Positions 42,380 through 52,406 of a stretch of DNA of 64,000 nucleotides are shown here, one piece after another. The notes under the pieces were generated by a model. That model worked only from the letters and a program-made list of their open reading frames with translations. It was not told the origin of the DNA and made no database searches. Source of the DNA: Pseudobdellovibrionaceae bacterium (lineage in GTDB: Bacteria; Bdellovibrionota; Bdellovibrionia; Bdellovibrionales; Bdellovibrionaceae); contig JAHBUV010000001.1 of NCBI GenBank assembly GCA_019637915.1, positions 1,830,565 through 1,894,564 of the forward strand, given 5' to 3'. Numbering within the stretch: position 1 is the stretch's first letter; every line of letters begins with the position of its first letter. Made by a program: the position numbers and the translations under genes.

Positions 42380-43792
42380 ATGATCGGAGATCGTGACCGG
42401 GACACGATTTGCGCGGTCTCCACCCCCCCTGGCGTGGGGGGGATTTCGGTCATCCGCCTGAGTGGCCCGAAGGCCTTGAGCCTCATCCGCCAGGCGGCCC
42501 CTTTCTTACCCTCGCATTTGGAATCCCACCGCGTTTACTACGGGATTTTTCAACAGCCCCGCACTCAAAAAAGCATTGATGAGGTCCTCGTCACCTGGTT
42601 CGAGCGGGGGCGGTCTTTCACCGGTGAAGAGACGGCGGAAATTTCCTGCCACGGCAATCCTTTGATTTGCCGGGATATTCTTGAAACACTGGTTGAGCTG
42701 GGTGCTCGTCCGGCGGATCGGGGTGAGTTCACTTACCGTGCTTTCATGAATCAGCGCATCGACCTGGTTCAAGCCGAGAGCGTGCTTGCCTTGATCGAGA
42801 GCCGCAGCTCCGCGGCCTCGCGTTTGGCCCTTCGTCAGTTGCAGGGGGAATTGTCCCGCCGGCTTTCGGAGATTGAAAGCGACATCACCTGGGCCCTGGC
42901 CCATATCGAAGCCAGCATCGATTTTTCCACCGAGGGCCTGGAGGTCGTTGAGACCCAGGTTTTGGATGCGCGCCTGGAGAAGGTCGAAACGAGTTTGCAG
43001 TCCCTGGTGGCCTCCTTTCAACGCGGCCGGGTGATGAAAGACGGCCTGAGAATCGCCTTGTCCGGTCGGCCGAACGTGGGCAAATCGAGCCTTCTCAACA
43101 ATTTTCTCGAAGAAGACCGCGCCATCGTGACCGAAATCGCCGGCACCACCCGTGATGTGGTGGAAGGGGAGACCGAGATCGACGGGATCCGCCTGGTGTT
43201 CCTGGATACCGCCGGTCTCAGGGACGCCGATGATCGCGTTGAGCGCCTGGGCATCGAAAAGAGCCGCAAGGCGCAGGCGGAAGCCGACCTGGTCTTTTTC
43301 GTGTTTGACGCCACGGAAGGGTGGCAGGCCGCCGATGAGGCGTTGGCTTCGGAGCTGGATCCCAAGCGCACGGTCCTTCTCGCCAATAAATCCGATCTTC
43401 TGTCGGCCGAGACGAAGCGCCGTCTGGAAGAACGACTGGCATCGAGTGTTTTTTTCACGTCCATCCCCGGGAAAGCCATCGAAAAGGTGTTCTTTGTGAG
43501 CGCTCTTGATAAAACAACCCGGTACCAGGTGCTGCATGACCTCGCCGGGCGTTTCCAGGCGGAACAAGCGGAGACCTCGGCCACCCTTTCCAGCGCCCGT
43601 CATTACGAGCGCCTGTTGAAAGCCCTCGGCAACGTGCGGCTTTCGCGGGAACAGGTGAAGGCCGGTCTCGGTTCCGAATTCATCGCCGTCGATCTGAAAG
43701 AGTCCTTGCTGGCCGTGCAGGAAACCCTGGGAAAACGCTTCGATGATCAGATCATGGACCGCGTGTTCCAGGAATTCTGCATCGGAAAATAA
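42380..43792 (+). CDS. mnmE: tRNA modification GTPase MnmE
   Basis: MnmE, with MnmG, installs aminomethyl groups on the wobble uridine of certain tRNAs. The 470-residue protein has the N-terminal formyl-THF-binding domain, a G domain with GRPNVGKSSLLN, DTAGLRD and NKSD, and the C-terminal CIGK motif. It starts 5 bp after jag and is followed by its partner mnmG. Confidence 0.96.
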   Translation: MIGDRDRDTICAVSTPPGVGGISVIRLSGPKALSLIRQAAPFLPSHLESHRVYYGIFQQPRTQKSIDEVLVTWFERGRSFTGEETAEISCHGNPLICRDILETLVELGARPADRGEFTYRAFMNQRIDLVQAESVLALIESRSSAASRLALRQLQGELSRRLSEIESDITWALAHIEASIDFSTEGLEVVETQVLDARLEKVETSLQSLVASFQRGRVMKDGLRIALSGRPNVGKSSLLNNFLEEDRAIVTEIAGTTRDVVEGETEIDGIRLVFLDTAGLRDADDRVERLGIEKSRKAQAEADLVFFVFDATEGWQAADEALASELDPKRTVLLANKSDLLSAETKRRLEERLASSVFFTSIPGKAIEKVFFVSALDKTTRYQVLHDLAGRFQAEQAETSATLSSARHYERLLKALGNVRLSREQVKAGLGSEFIAVDLKESLLAVQETLGKRFDDQIMDRVFQEFCIGK

Positions 43793-43812
43793 CGAAGCTG
43801 GATGTGGGTCGC

Positions 43813-45711
43813 ATGAAAACAAACCACTATGACGTGATCGTCGTCGGGGCCGGGCACGCCGGCGTTGAGGCCTGTCTGGCCAGCGCCCGCCTGGGGCTTC
43901 GCACTTTGGTGGTGACCACGAACACCGATCGCATCGCGTACATGAGCTGCAATCCTTCCGTCGGCGGCCTCGCCAAGGGCCACATGGTCCGTGAGATCGA
44001 CGTGCTGGGCGGCGAGATGGGTTTCGTCGCGGATGAAACCTGCATTCAGTACAAACGGCTGAACTCCTCGAAGGGTCCCGCCGTGCGCGGCACGCGCGTG
44101 CAGAACGACAAGGACCTTTATTCGCGCCGCATGACCGGCATCCTGCGCGCGCAACCGAACCTTGAAATCCTTCAGGGCGAGGTCAAGCGCCTCATCCTGG
44201 AAAACGCCCGGTGCCTCGGGGTTTTTCTCTCGGACGGATCCGAAATCCGCGCCGAAGCCACGATCATCACAACGGGCACCTTCATGAACGGCGTGATGCA
44301 CATGGGGCTTGAGCAAACCCCCGGCGGCCGCGTCGGTGATCAGGCGTCAGTCGGGTTGTCGGATCAGCTGGCTGATTTCGGTTTCCAGGTGAAACGACTG
44401 AAGACGGGGACGCCGGCGCGGCTTCGCCGCGACAGCATCGACTGGGACAAAACGATCCCGCAGTACGGCGACGAAAAGGTTTTTCCGTTTTCAACACGCA
44501 CCACGGGGCCGCTCAAACTGCCGCAGATCGCCTGCTACCTGTCGCGAACGACGGAAGAGACCCATGAGATCATCCGCGCCAATCTCGACAAATCGCCGAT
44601 GTACTGCGGATTGATCGAGGGAACGGGCCCGCGCTATTGCCCCAGCATCGAAGACAAGGTCACGCGTTTCGCCGACCGCGCCTCCCATCAGACTTTTTTG
44701 GAGCCCGAAGGACTATCAACAGATCTGATTTATTTGCAGGGGATTTCGACGAGCCTCCCGCGCGAGGTTCAGGATCGCTTCCTGCGCACCATTCCGGGCC
44801 TCGAAAAAGTCGAGGTCGCGCGTTATGGTTATGCGGTCGAATACGACTTCATCGAGCCGACGCAAATCTGGCATCGTCTGGAAACGCGCCCGATCCAACG
44901 CTTGTTCCTGGCGGGTCAGATCAATGGAACTTCCGGATACGAGGAGGCCGCGGCCCAGGGTTTCATCGCCGGCGTCAACGCCGCCCATCTGATTCTGGGG
45001 CGTGAGGAGTTGATCCTGTCCCGCGATGAGGCCTACATGGGTGTTTTGATCGACGATCTGGTGACCAAAGGGACGCGCGAACCGTACCGGATGTTCACCT
45101 CGCGCGCCGAACACCGTTTGGTTTTGCGTGAAGACAACACCGTCGATCGACTGACTCCGGTCGCCTCACGCCTGGGACTGATCCCGGCGGAACGTTTGGA
45201 TCTTCTGCAGCAGTGGCAGGAGCGCCGCGCGAGTTTGCGCCGGCTGATTCAAAGCGAACGTCTGTTCCCGAATCCTGAAACTCAGGAAAAGCTGCGTGTT
45301 TTGGGAAGCAAAGAGCTGACGAAGCCCCTCACTTTGGAGGAGTTCCTGCGCCGCCCGGAGATCAGCTTCGAATCCCTCGATCGGCTGGGTTTTTCCCTGG
45401 ATTCCTCCGCGGTGATTCGAGAGCCTTTGGAAATCGAAGTGAAGTACGAGGGCTACATCCGTCGTCAAATGGACCTCATCGAGCAGTCCCAGCGAATGGA
45501 AGATCTTGTTTTGCCATCCGCCTTGGATTTCAGTGAGATACGCGGTCTTTCCAACGAGGAAGTTCAAAAACTCAAGCAGGTTCGACCGAGGACTTTAGGC
45601 CAAGCGCAACGAATCAGTGGTGTGAATCCGTCGGCAATTCAAGCTATGATGATCTATCTGAAGGGTCATCGTCGTTTGAAGGAGCACCAGCTTGTCCGAG
45701 ATTCCCAGTAG
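43813..45711 (+). CDS. mnmG: tRNA uridine 5-carboxymethylaminomethyl modification enzyme MnmG
   Basis: MnmG is the FAD-dependent partner of MnmE. The 632-residue protein begins KTNHYDVIVVGAGHAGVEA (Rossmann FAD motif), and has SCNPSVGGLAKGHMVREID, the catalytic Cys region TRTTGPLKLPQIACYLSRTT, and the C-terminal tRNA-binding region. I use ATG 43813; the GTG nine bases earlier is also possible. It overlaps rsmG by 20 bp. Confidence 0.96.
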   Translation: MKTNHYDVIVVGAGHAGVEACLASARLGLRTLVVTTNTDRIAYMSCNPSVGGLAKGHMVREIDVLGGEMGFVADETCIQYKRLNSSKGPAVRGTRVQNDKDLYSRRMTGILRAQPNLEILQGEVKRLILENARCLGVFLSDGSEIRAEATIITTGTFMNGVMHMGLEQTPGGRVGDQASVGLSDQLADFGFQVKRLKTGTPARLRRDSIDWDKTIPQYGDEKVFPFSTRTTGPLKLPQIACYLSRTTEETHEIIRANLDKSPMYCGLIEGTGPRYCPSIEDKVTRFADRASHQTFLEPEGLSTDLIYLQGISTSLPREVQDRFLRTIPGLEKVEVARYGYAVEYDFIEPTQIWHRLETRPIQRLFLAGQINGTSGYEEAAAQGFIAGVNAAHLILGREELILSRDEAYMGVLIDDLVTKGTREPYRMFTSRAEHRLVLREDNTVDRLTPVASRLGLIPAERLDLLQQWQERRASLRRLIQSERLFPNPETQEKLRVLGSKELTKPLTLEEFLRRPEISFESLDRLGFSLDSSAVIREPLEIEVKYEGYIRRQMDLIEQSQRMEDLVLPSALDFSEIRGLSNEEVQKLKQVRPRTLGQAQRISGVNPSAIQAMMIYLKGHRRLKEHQLVRDSQ

Positions 45712-46360
45712 CCCCAATCCTCCAGGCAATCAGTGGCGGATCAAAGAATGGTTTCCCGAGCTGGAGCTCCCGGCTCAGGAAAAATTGCGTCTTTATAATG
45801 AGGAGCTTCAGAAGTTCAACCGCACCCTCAATCTGGTCTCGGTGAAAACACTGGCCTTCGCGGATGTGATCCATTTTGCGGACTCCATCATCGCCTGCAA
45901 AGCGATCCATGAGGATAATACGAAAATTGATCGCATTTTTGACTTAGGAAGCGGCAATGGTTTTCCTGGGATCGTTTTTGCTCTTCTTTATCCCAAGGTC
46001 CAGGTGGTGCTTGTCGACGGGGATCAGAAGAAGTGCGAATTTATGAAGCACTGCGTAGATGCGCTGGAAATGACCAACGTTCAAATTATGAACACGACCA
46101 TTGAGGGCTTAGAGCCGGGCAGTGTGAAGTATTGCATGGCCCGAGGTCTGGGTTCGATCTCAAAGAGCATCTTGATGACTCGCAAGACGGTTCCCGTGGG
46201 AGGAGTGTTTTATCATCTCAAGGGCGAAAGCTGGTCGGCAGAGGTGGGAGAGATTCCCACGCAGCTGTGTTCCGTCTGGGCCCCGGCCCTTGTCATTGAT
46301 TACAAGCTCCCCATCGGACCTGTTCGCTTTGCTGTCGTGAAAACAGATAAAATCGCCTGA
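45692..46360 (+). CDS. rsmG: 16S rRNA (guanine527-N7)-methyltransferase RsmG
   Basis: RsmG methylates G527 of 16S rRNA. The 222-residue protein contains the SAM-binding motif DLGSGNGFPGIVFAL and QVVLVDGDQKKCEFM. TTG 45692 is the start, with AAGGAG 8 nt upstream, inside the mnmG end. Its stop is immediately followed by a parS site, and its terminator lies within the convergent lipoprotein gene. Confidence 0.94.
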   Translation: MSEIPSSPNPPGNQWRIKEWFPELELPAQEKLRLYNEELQKFNRTLNLVSVKTLAFADVIHFADSIIACKAIHEDNTKIDRIFDLGSGNGFPGIVFALLYPKVQVVLVDGDQKKCEFMKHCVDALEMTNVQIMNTTIEGLEPGSVKYCMARGLGSISKSILMTRKTVPVGGVFYHLKGESWSAEVGEIPTQLCSVWAPALVIDYKLPIGPVRFAVVKTDKIA

Positions 46361-46376
46361 TGTTCCACGTGGAACA
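46361..46376. other. parS centromere site 1
   Basis: TGTTCCACGTGGAACA is a perfect 16-bp palindrome of the ParB-binding consensus (TGTTNCACGTGNAACA). It fills exactly the space between the rsmG stop and the stop of the antisense lipoprotein gene, about 0.6 kb from parA. Confidence 0.93.
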
Positions 46377-46898
46377 TCAGTGACCTCCTGAAGAAGGCGC
46401 CTCTCCACCAGAGCCGCCTTTTTTATTTCCATCCGGACTTAAGCCCTCCGCTTTCAGGAAATCATCGCGGCGTTGCTTGGCATCCCACTTGAGTTTGGCT
46501 AAACGCAGTCGCTTTTCGGCCTGATATTCCGCAAACTCGCTTTCATCACTCCAAACCTCTTTTTTATTGAAAGCTTCGAGGGATTTTCTGCGAACATAGT
46601 CCCGGCGGTGCTCGAGCCGGATAATCCAGTACTTTTTCTGTTGCTCGAGAAGATCAACGGCCTTTTCCGCGTCCCAAACGCGTTTTTGAGCGAATTTGAT
46701 CTGACCCGTTTGCGGTTGGACCTTCTCCAGGTTTTTTTTGTGTTCAGCGACCTGTTTTTGGGCCTCAGCGATGTTTTTTTCGGCAATTCCCAACTCAACC
46801 GTCATGTCCTGATAAATCTGGTCCTTGAGCTCGGGTTTTGGATCCGGCTTATTGCAGGCAACCAGCAGAAAAAAGAAAAGGAAGATGAATTTTGACAT
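46377..46898 (-). CDS. Small coiled-coil putative lipoprotein bracketed by parS sites
   Basis: ATG 46898 gives a 173-residue protein with a strongly hydrophobic signal and lipobox LVAC (Cys 15). A long charged helical region of coiled-coil type follows (about 30-140, for example EKNIAEAQKQVAEHKKNLEK), then a Gly/Ser-rich tail. The start codon overlaps the first base of parS site 2, so its own ribosome-binding site is only GTGGAAC. The frame is open to 47000 but the extension has no signal sequence. It ends at parS site 1. Function unknown. Confidence 0.75.
   Translation of the reverse strand: MSKFIFLFFFLLVACNKPDPKPELKDQIYQDMTVELGIAEKNIAEAQKQVAEHKKNLEKVQPQTGQIKFAQKRVWDAEKAVDLLEQQKKYWIIRLEHRRDYVRRKSLEAFNKKEVWSDESEFAEYQAEKRLRLAKLKWDAKQRRDDFLKAEGLSPDGNKKGGSGGEAPSSGGH
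46396..46424 (+). terminator. Terminator of the rsmG operon inside the antisense lipoprotein gene
   Basis: GGCG-C-CTCT (46396-46404) and AGAG-C-CGCC (46410-46418) pair with one C-C mismatch, followed by six T (46419-46424) and ATTT. It would end plus-strand transcripts from rsmG. The same bases encode the Gly/Ser/Pro-rich tail of the lipoprotein on the other strand. Confidence 0.65.
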
Positions 46899-46913
46899 GT
46901 TCCACGTGGAACA
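46898..46913. other. parS centromere site 2
   Basis: This is a second perfect copy of TGTTCCACGTGGAACA, 537 bp from site 1 and 73 bp upstream of parA. Its first base is the first base of the antisense lipoprotein start codon (ATG reading leftward), so ParB bound here would also cover that gene's translation-start region. Confidence 0.93.
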
Positions 46914-46986
46914 TCGGCTGAAGATGGTTTTTTCTTGAACACCATGGAAAAATTTCGCATCCTCATTCCCATCAAGGAGGAATCTC

Positions 46987-47793
46987 GTGGCAAAGACCAT
47001 TTGTATCGCGAATCAAAAGGGTGGTGTCGGAAAAACCACCACATCGGTGAACCTTTCATCGGCGCTCTCTTCTCTGGGACGTCGAGTTCTTTTGATTGAT
47101 ATGGATCCTCAGGGGAATGCCTCGAGTGGACTGGGGATTAAAAGATATGAGTCCCAAGAATCGAATATCTACCATGTCCTGATCGGCGAAAAGTCATTGC
47201 CGGAGGTTATTCAAAAGACCAAGCATGACAACCTCGGGGTGGCCACGGCCAACCCAGATCTTGTTGGAGCAGAGATTGAGCTTGTTGACATGCCGCAGCG
47301 AGAGTATCGGCTGAAAAATGCGATTAGCCAGATTGCTCAAGACTATGACTACGTGATCATCGACTGCCCCCCGTCTTTGGGCCTGCTGACTCTGAATGCC
47401 CTGACGGCGGCGGACAGTTTTTTGGTTCCTCTGCAGTGTGAGTACTATGCTTTGGAGGGGCTCAGTCAGCTTCTGAACACGGCCGGCTTGATCAAAAAGA
47501 ATTTGAATCCGCAATTGCACATCGAAGGCATCGCTTTAACGATGTTCGACACGCGGAACAACCTGTCCCATCAAGTTGTTTCGGAAATTCGTAATCATTT
47601 CGGTGAGAAGGTGTTCAGCGCCATCATTCCCCGTAACGTTCGCCTGAGCGAAGCACCGAGCCACGGCCAATCCATCTTTGAATATGACAATCGCTCCATT
47701 GGAGCTTTGAAGTACCTTGAATTGGCGCGAGAAGTGGACTTGCGAGCCTTCCCCGTTCAACAGCCGACGATGATGGGAGAAGCCAATGTCTGA
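46987..47793 (+). CDS. parA: Chromosome partitioning ATPase ParA (Soj)
   Basis: ParA is a DNA-bound Walker-type ATPase that moves the ParB-parS complex. The 268-residue protein has the deviant Walker A QKGGVGKTTTSVNL (about 10-23), Walker A' DMDPQGNASSGLG, and Walker B IIDCPPSLG. The GTG start has AAGGAGGAATCTC upstream. It overlaps parB by 8 bp. Confidence 0.96.
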   Translation: MAKTICIANQKGGVGKTTTSVNLSSALSSLGRRVLLIDMDPQGNASSGLGIKRYESQESNIYHVLIGEKSLPEVIQKTKHDNLGVATANPDLVGAEIELVDMPQREYRLKNAISQIAQDYDYVIIDCPPSLGLLTLNALTAADSFLVPLQCEYYALEGLSQLLNTAGLIKKNLNPQLHIEGIALTMFDTRNNLSHQVVSEIRNHFGEKVFSAIIPRNVRLSEAPSHGQSIFEYDNRSIGALKYLELAREVDLRAFPVQQPTMMGEANV

Positions 47794-48880
47794 ACTTTCC
47801 AATGAAAACACGAAACAGAAACGTGGTCTGGGTCGCGGCATGGCCTCTTTGCTCGGAGGGGGACAGGGCGCGGATATCACCGCAGGTCCTTCCTCGAGTC
47901 CGGCCCCGGCCGCGACGCCAAAAACACCCGTGCCCCCCCCCGTGGCGGCTCGTCCCGTGACGACCACGACGGAGGTCGCAACCAAAGTCGTGGCCGCGGC
48001 GAATGCAGCGGGACCTTCGTCGACTCCGGCGGCGGGAGCGACGAGCACCCCCGCGTCGGCCAGCGTCCCCGTTGAAGGAAAAGTCTGGCAAGTGGGGATT
48101 TCCAAGCTGAAGTCCGGTCAATTCCAGCCGCGAAAAACCTTTGAAAAAGAATCGCTGCAGGAGTTGGCTCAATCGATCAAAGAAAACGGCATTCTGCAGC
48201 CGGTGATCGTGCGGAAAACCTCCGCGGGGCATTTCGAAATCGTCGCGGGAGAGCGCCGTTGGAGAGCTGCGCAGCTTGCTGGACTGCATGAAGTCCCTGT
48301 TTTAATTCGGAGTTATGGAGACAAAGAGGCCCTTGAGCTCGCCATCATCGAAAACGTTCAGCGCGAAGATCTGAATCCCATCGAGGAGGCGGAAGCCTAC
48401 TCCAGATTGTCGACTGACTTTCATTTGTCTCAGCAGCAGATCTCGGAACGGGTGGGAAAAGACCGCGCCACGGTTTCCAACGCCATCCGCCTGCTGGCCC
48501 TGCCCAAAGAAGTGAAAGAGCTCGTGGCCACGGGGCAGTTGTCCGTGGGCCATGCCAAGGTCCTGCTCTCGTTGCCCGATCCGAAACGGCAAAGCGAGCT
48601 CGCCAAAAAAGTCATCAGTGAAAAGCTGGCCGTGCGGAAACTGGAAAAACTGGTGTCCGCCGCGCTGACGGGTCCCGAGGATGAAGACGACGCCCTGGGA
48701 AGCAAAACGAACACGATGAATCAGCTGATTTCCGCTCTCGGGGACGAGCTGCAGAAGATGTTCGGGACGAAGGTGCAGATTGATTACGAGAACGGACGCG
48801 GTAAGATCAATATTGCGTTCTACTCGAATGAAGAACTGAACCAGATCGTCGACAAACTGAAACGCGGATGCCAGGCATGA
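47786..48880 (+). CDS. parB: Chromosome partitioning protein ParB (Spo0J)
   Basis: ParB binds parS, loads as a CTP-dependent clamp and spreads along DNA. The N-terminus has the ParA-activating KQKRGLGRGMASLLGG (about 10-25). An unusually long Pro/Ala/Thr-rich linker (about 28-97) follows, then the ParB/Srx domain with the CTP motif GERRWRAA (155-162), the helix-turn-helix LSQQQISERVGKDRATVSNAI, and a C-terminal dimer domain. The stop overlaps the bactofilin start. Confidence 0.95.
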   Translation: MSELSNENTKQKRGLGRGMASLLGGGQGADITAGPSSSPAPAATPKTPVPPPVAARPVTTTTEVATKVVAAANAAGPSSTPAAGATSTPASASVPVEGKVWQVGISKLKSGQFQPRKTFEKESLQELAQSIKENGILQPVIVRKTSAGHFEIVAGERRWRAAQLAGLHEVPVLIRSYGDKEALELAIIENVQREDLNPIEEAEAYSRLSTDFHLSQQQISERVGKDRATVSNAIRLLALPKEVKELVATGQLSVGHAKVLLSLPDPKRQSELAKKVISEKLAVRKLEKLVSAALTGPEDEDDALGSKTNTMNQLISALGDELQKMFGTKVQIDYENGRGKINIAFYSNEELNQIVDKLKRGCQA

Positions 48881-49236
48881 TGGAAGAAACCCCCCTTGAA
48901 ACAGCCCCCAGTCACGGTCAGGTCACGGCCATTTTGGACCGTGGCGCCAGTTTTGAGGGGAAGCTCACTTTCGAGGGGACGGTTCAGATCGGCGGGCACT
49001 TCAAAGGGGAGATCTTCACCAAAGACACCCTGGTGGTGAGCGAAAGCGCGCAAGTGCAGGCTCAGATCGAAGCCGAAACCATCATCATTTCGGGTCGCGT
49101 GGAGGGAAACCTCTTCGCGAGACGTCGCGTCATAATGAATCCCCCCGCTGTTTTCCGTGGCACAGTCACTTCACCCAGCCTGAAGATCGATGAGGGCGTG
49201 GTGTTCGAGGGTGCCTCTTATATGCCCAAACCCTAG
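48877..49236 (+). CDS. Bactofilin
   Basis: Bactofilins form nucleotide-independent filaments used as polar or envelope scaffolds. This protein (119 residues from ATG 48877; ATG 48868 is an alternative) has the parallel beta-helix repeats typical of the family (GKLTFEGTVQIGGHFKGEIFT; GRVEGNLFARRRVIMNPP). The chosen ATG overlaps the parB stop by 4 bp (ATGA), so it is translated with ParB and may anchor the segregation complex. Confidence 0.9.
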   Translation: MMEETPLETAPSHGQVTAILDRGASFEGKLTFEGTVQIGGHFKGEIFTKDTLVVSESAQVQAQIEAETIIISGRVEGNLFARRRVIMNPPAVFRGTVTSPSLKIDEGVVFEGASYMPKP

Positions 49237-49303
49237 TAATCTCTTGCCATCATGTTCTTGAGGGTGTTACTCCCCAGGCTCGATTTGCCTGAGGGAAAAT
49301 TCC

Positions 49304-49738
49304 ATGCATCTGCTTCACGCGCTCGGTATTAGTCAGCTCGCGATCATTCAATTCCTGATCTTCGTCTTTATTTTTACGTTTTTGACGTACGGGGTTTTCA
49401 CTCCTTATTTCAAAGCGTTGATGGAGCGGGAGAAACGCACGGTGGGTGGTGAGGCTCTCGCGGAAGAGTATCAGCAAAAAACCATCGAGCTCAGCACGGA
49501 ATATCAAAACCAGGCCCGTGCCATCAACACGCAGATCCAGGAGATCTTTCAGCGCAACCGCAACGAAGCCAATGCGGCCTATGACCGCGTGGTCGGCGCG
49601 GCTCGCGAAGAGGCTTCTCAAATGATCGAGAAAAATCGCGCGCAAATTTCCCAGGCCGTGGGCGCAGCCCAGAACGATCTGCGCGGGCAGACGACGGCGG
49701 TGGCGTTGGCGATCACGAACAAGCTGCTCGGCAAATAA
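49304..49738 (+). CDS. atpF': ATP synthase Fo subunit b'
   Basis: This 144-residue protein has one N-terminal membrane helix (about 12-32, LAIIQFLIFVFIFTFLTYGVF) and a long charged coiled coil (about 40-140), the pattern of the second b-type stator subunit. It is followed after 9 bp by the other b gene, giving a b/b' heterodimer as in other delta-proteobacteria and photosynthetic bacteria. Confidence 0.88.
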   Translation: MHLLHALGISQLAIIQFLIFVFIFTFLTYGVFTPYFKALMEREKRTVGGEALAEEYQQKTIELSTEYQNQARAINTQIQEIFQRNRNEANAAYDRVVGAAREEASQMIEKNRAQISQAVGAAQNDLRGQTTAVALAITNKLLGK

Positions 49739-49747
49739 GGAATGCGA

Positions 49748-50317
49748 ATGAAAACGATGATCGCCCTTGTGATGACTGTCGCCGGTTCCGCGGCCATGGC
49801 CGCCAGCGGTGGGCATGCCCATGATCCACACCATATTCCGACCGACCTGATTTTCTGGCAGGTTTTCAATCTCACGATTCTTTTCGGCGCCCTGATCTAT
49901 TTCCTGCGCCAGCCGGTGAAGGACTTCTTCCGTCAGCGTCAGGCGGGCTTTGTCGAGGCCTCTCAAAAATCGCAGGCCGCCCGCCAGGAAGCGGAAAAAC
50001 AATATTTGGAACTGAAGCACAAGATCGAGCGCCTGGAATCGACCCGCGCCGAGACCCTGGCCCGCGCCGAAGCCGAAGCCGCCGATCTTCGCCGACACAT
50101 GCTGAAAGAAGCCGACGAGATGGCTTCCCGCATCCGTCACGAAGCCCAGGTGACCGCCCAGATCGAAGTGCAGCGCGCCCGCCAGGATCTGCGCGAGAGC
50201 TTCATCGACGACTCCATCGCGGCCGCCCGTCAGGTTCTGGCGAAAGACATCGGCTCCCAGGACCACAGCAAGCTGCAAACTGATTTTGTTAAGAACATCG
50301 AGGCGGTGAACCAATGA
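49748..50317 (+). CDS. atpF: ATP synthase Fo subunit b, with N-terminal signal-like leader
   Basis: I use ATG 49748 because the AAGGA site is then correctly spaced; ATG 49742 is too close. The 189-residue protein starts with a signal-like segment (MKTMIALVMTVAGSAAMA), a His-rich stretch, then the membrane helix (LIFWQVFNLTILFGALIYF) and a long stator coiled coil. It overlaps atpH by 4 bp. Confidence 0.9.
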   Translation: MKTMIALVMTVAGSAAMAASGGHAHDPHHIPTDLIFWQVFNLTILFGALIYFLRQPVKDFFRQRQAGFVEASQKSQAARQEAEKQYLELKHKIERLESTRAETLARAEAEAADLRRHMLKEADEMASRIRHEAQVTAQIEVQRARQDLRESFIDDSIAAARQVLAKDIGSQDHSKLQTDFVKNIEAVNQ

Positions 50318-50862
50318 GCGTCTCCGAAGTTTCGCGCCGTTACGCCAAGGCCCTTCTGTCTTTGACGAAGCAAAAAGGCGTGCACATCAAAACCCTGGAC
50401 GAACTTCGCGTCGTCCGCGGCGTGCTGGAAAAAGACGGCGCCATCAATGAATACTTCCAGAATCCCCTGATCAGCCCCGACCAGAAACTGCAAGTCGTGA
50501 AAACGGCTTTCGCGGGCCGCGGCCTTTCGGAAGAGGTTCTCAACCTGCTGATCCTGCTCGCGGAAAAACACCGCATCGGGCAGTTCATGAACGTCGTTGA
50601 CGCCTACCAGGAGGCCATCGACGAGGAGGAAGGCCTGACTCGCGGAGTGGTTCGCGCGGCCAAGCCCCTGTCGCCCGAGGGGCAAAAATCCCTCGAGGAA
50701 AAAATCTCGGCGACTTTGAAAAAGAAAATCGTCCTGACCTTCAAAGAGGATCCGACGATCCTGGGCGGCGTGGTCGCGCAAGTCGGCGGCTGGACTTTTG
50801 ATGACAGTCTTGAAACTCACTTGAAAAAAATGAACGAAGAATTGAACAGGAGTGCCAACTAA
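50314..50862 (+). CDS. atpH: ATP synthase F1 subunit delta
   Basis: The delta subunit joins the F1 head to the b stator. The 182-residue protein shows the N-terminal [15 protein letters not shown] and the C-terminal signature [28 protein letters not shown]. It starts with an ATGA overlap with atpF and is followed 2 bp later by atpA. Confidence 0.95.
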   Translation: MSVSEVSRRYAKALLSLTKQKGVHIKTLDELRVVRGVLEKDGAINEYFQNPLISPDQKLQVVKTAFAGRGLSEEVLNLLILLAEKHRIGQFMNVVDAYQEAIDEEEGLTRGVVRAAKPLSPEGQKSLEEKISATLKKKIVLTFKEDPTILGGVVAQVGGWTFDDSLETHLKKMNEELNRSAN

Positions 50863-50864
50863 TC

Positions 50865-52397
<1,533 letters not shown>

Positions 52398-52406
52398 GGG
52401 GTTTTC

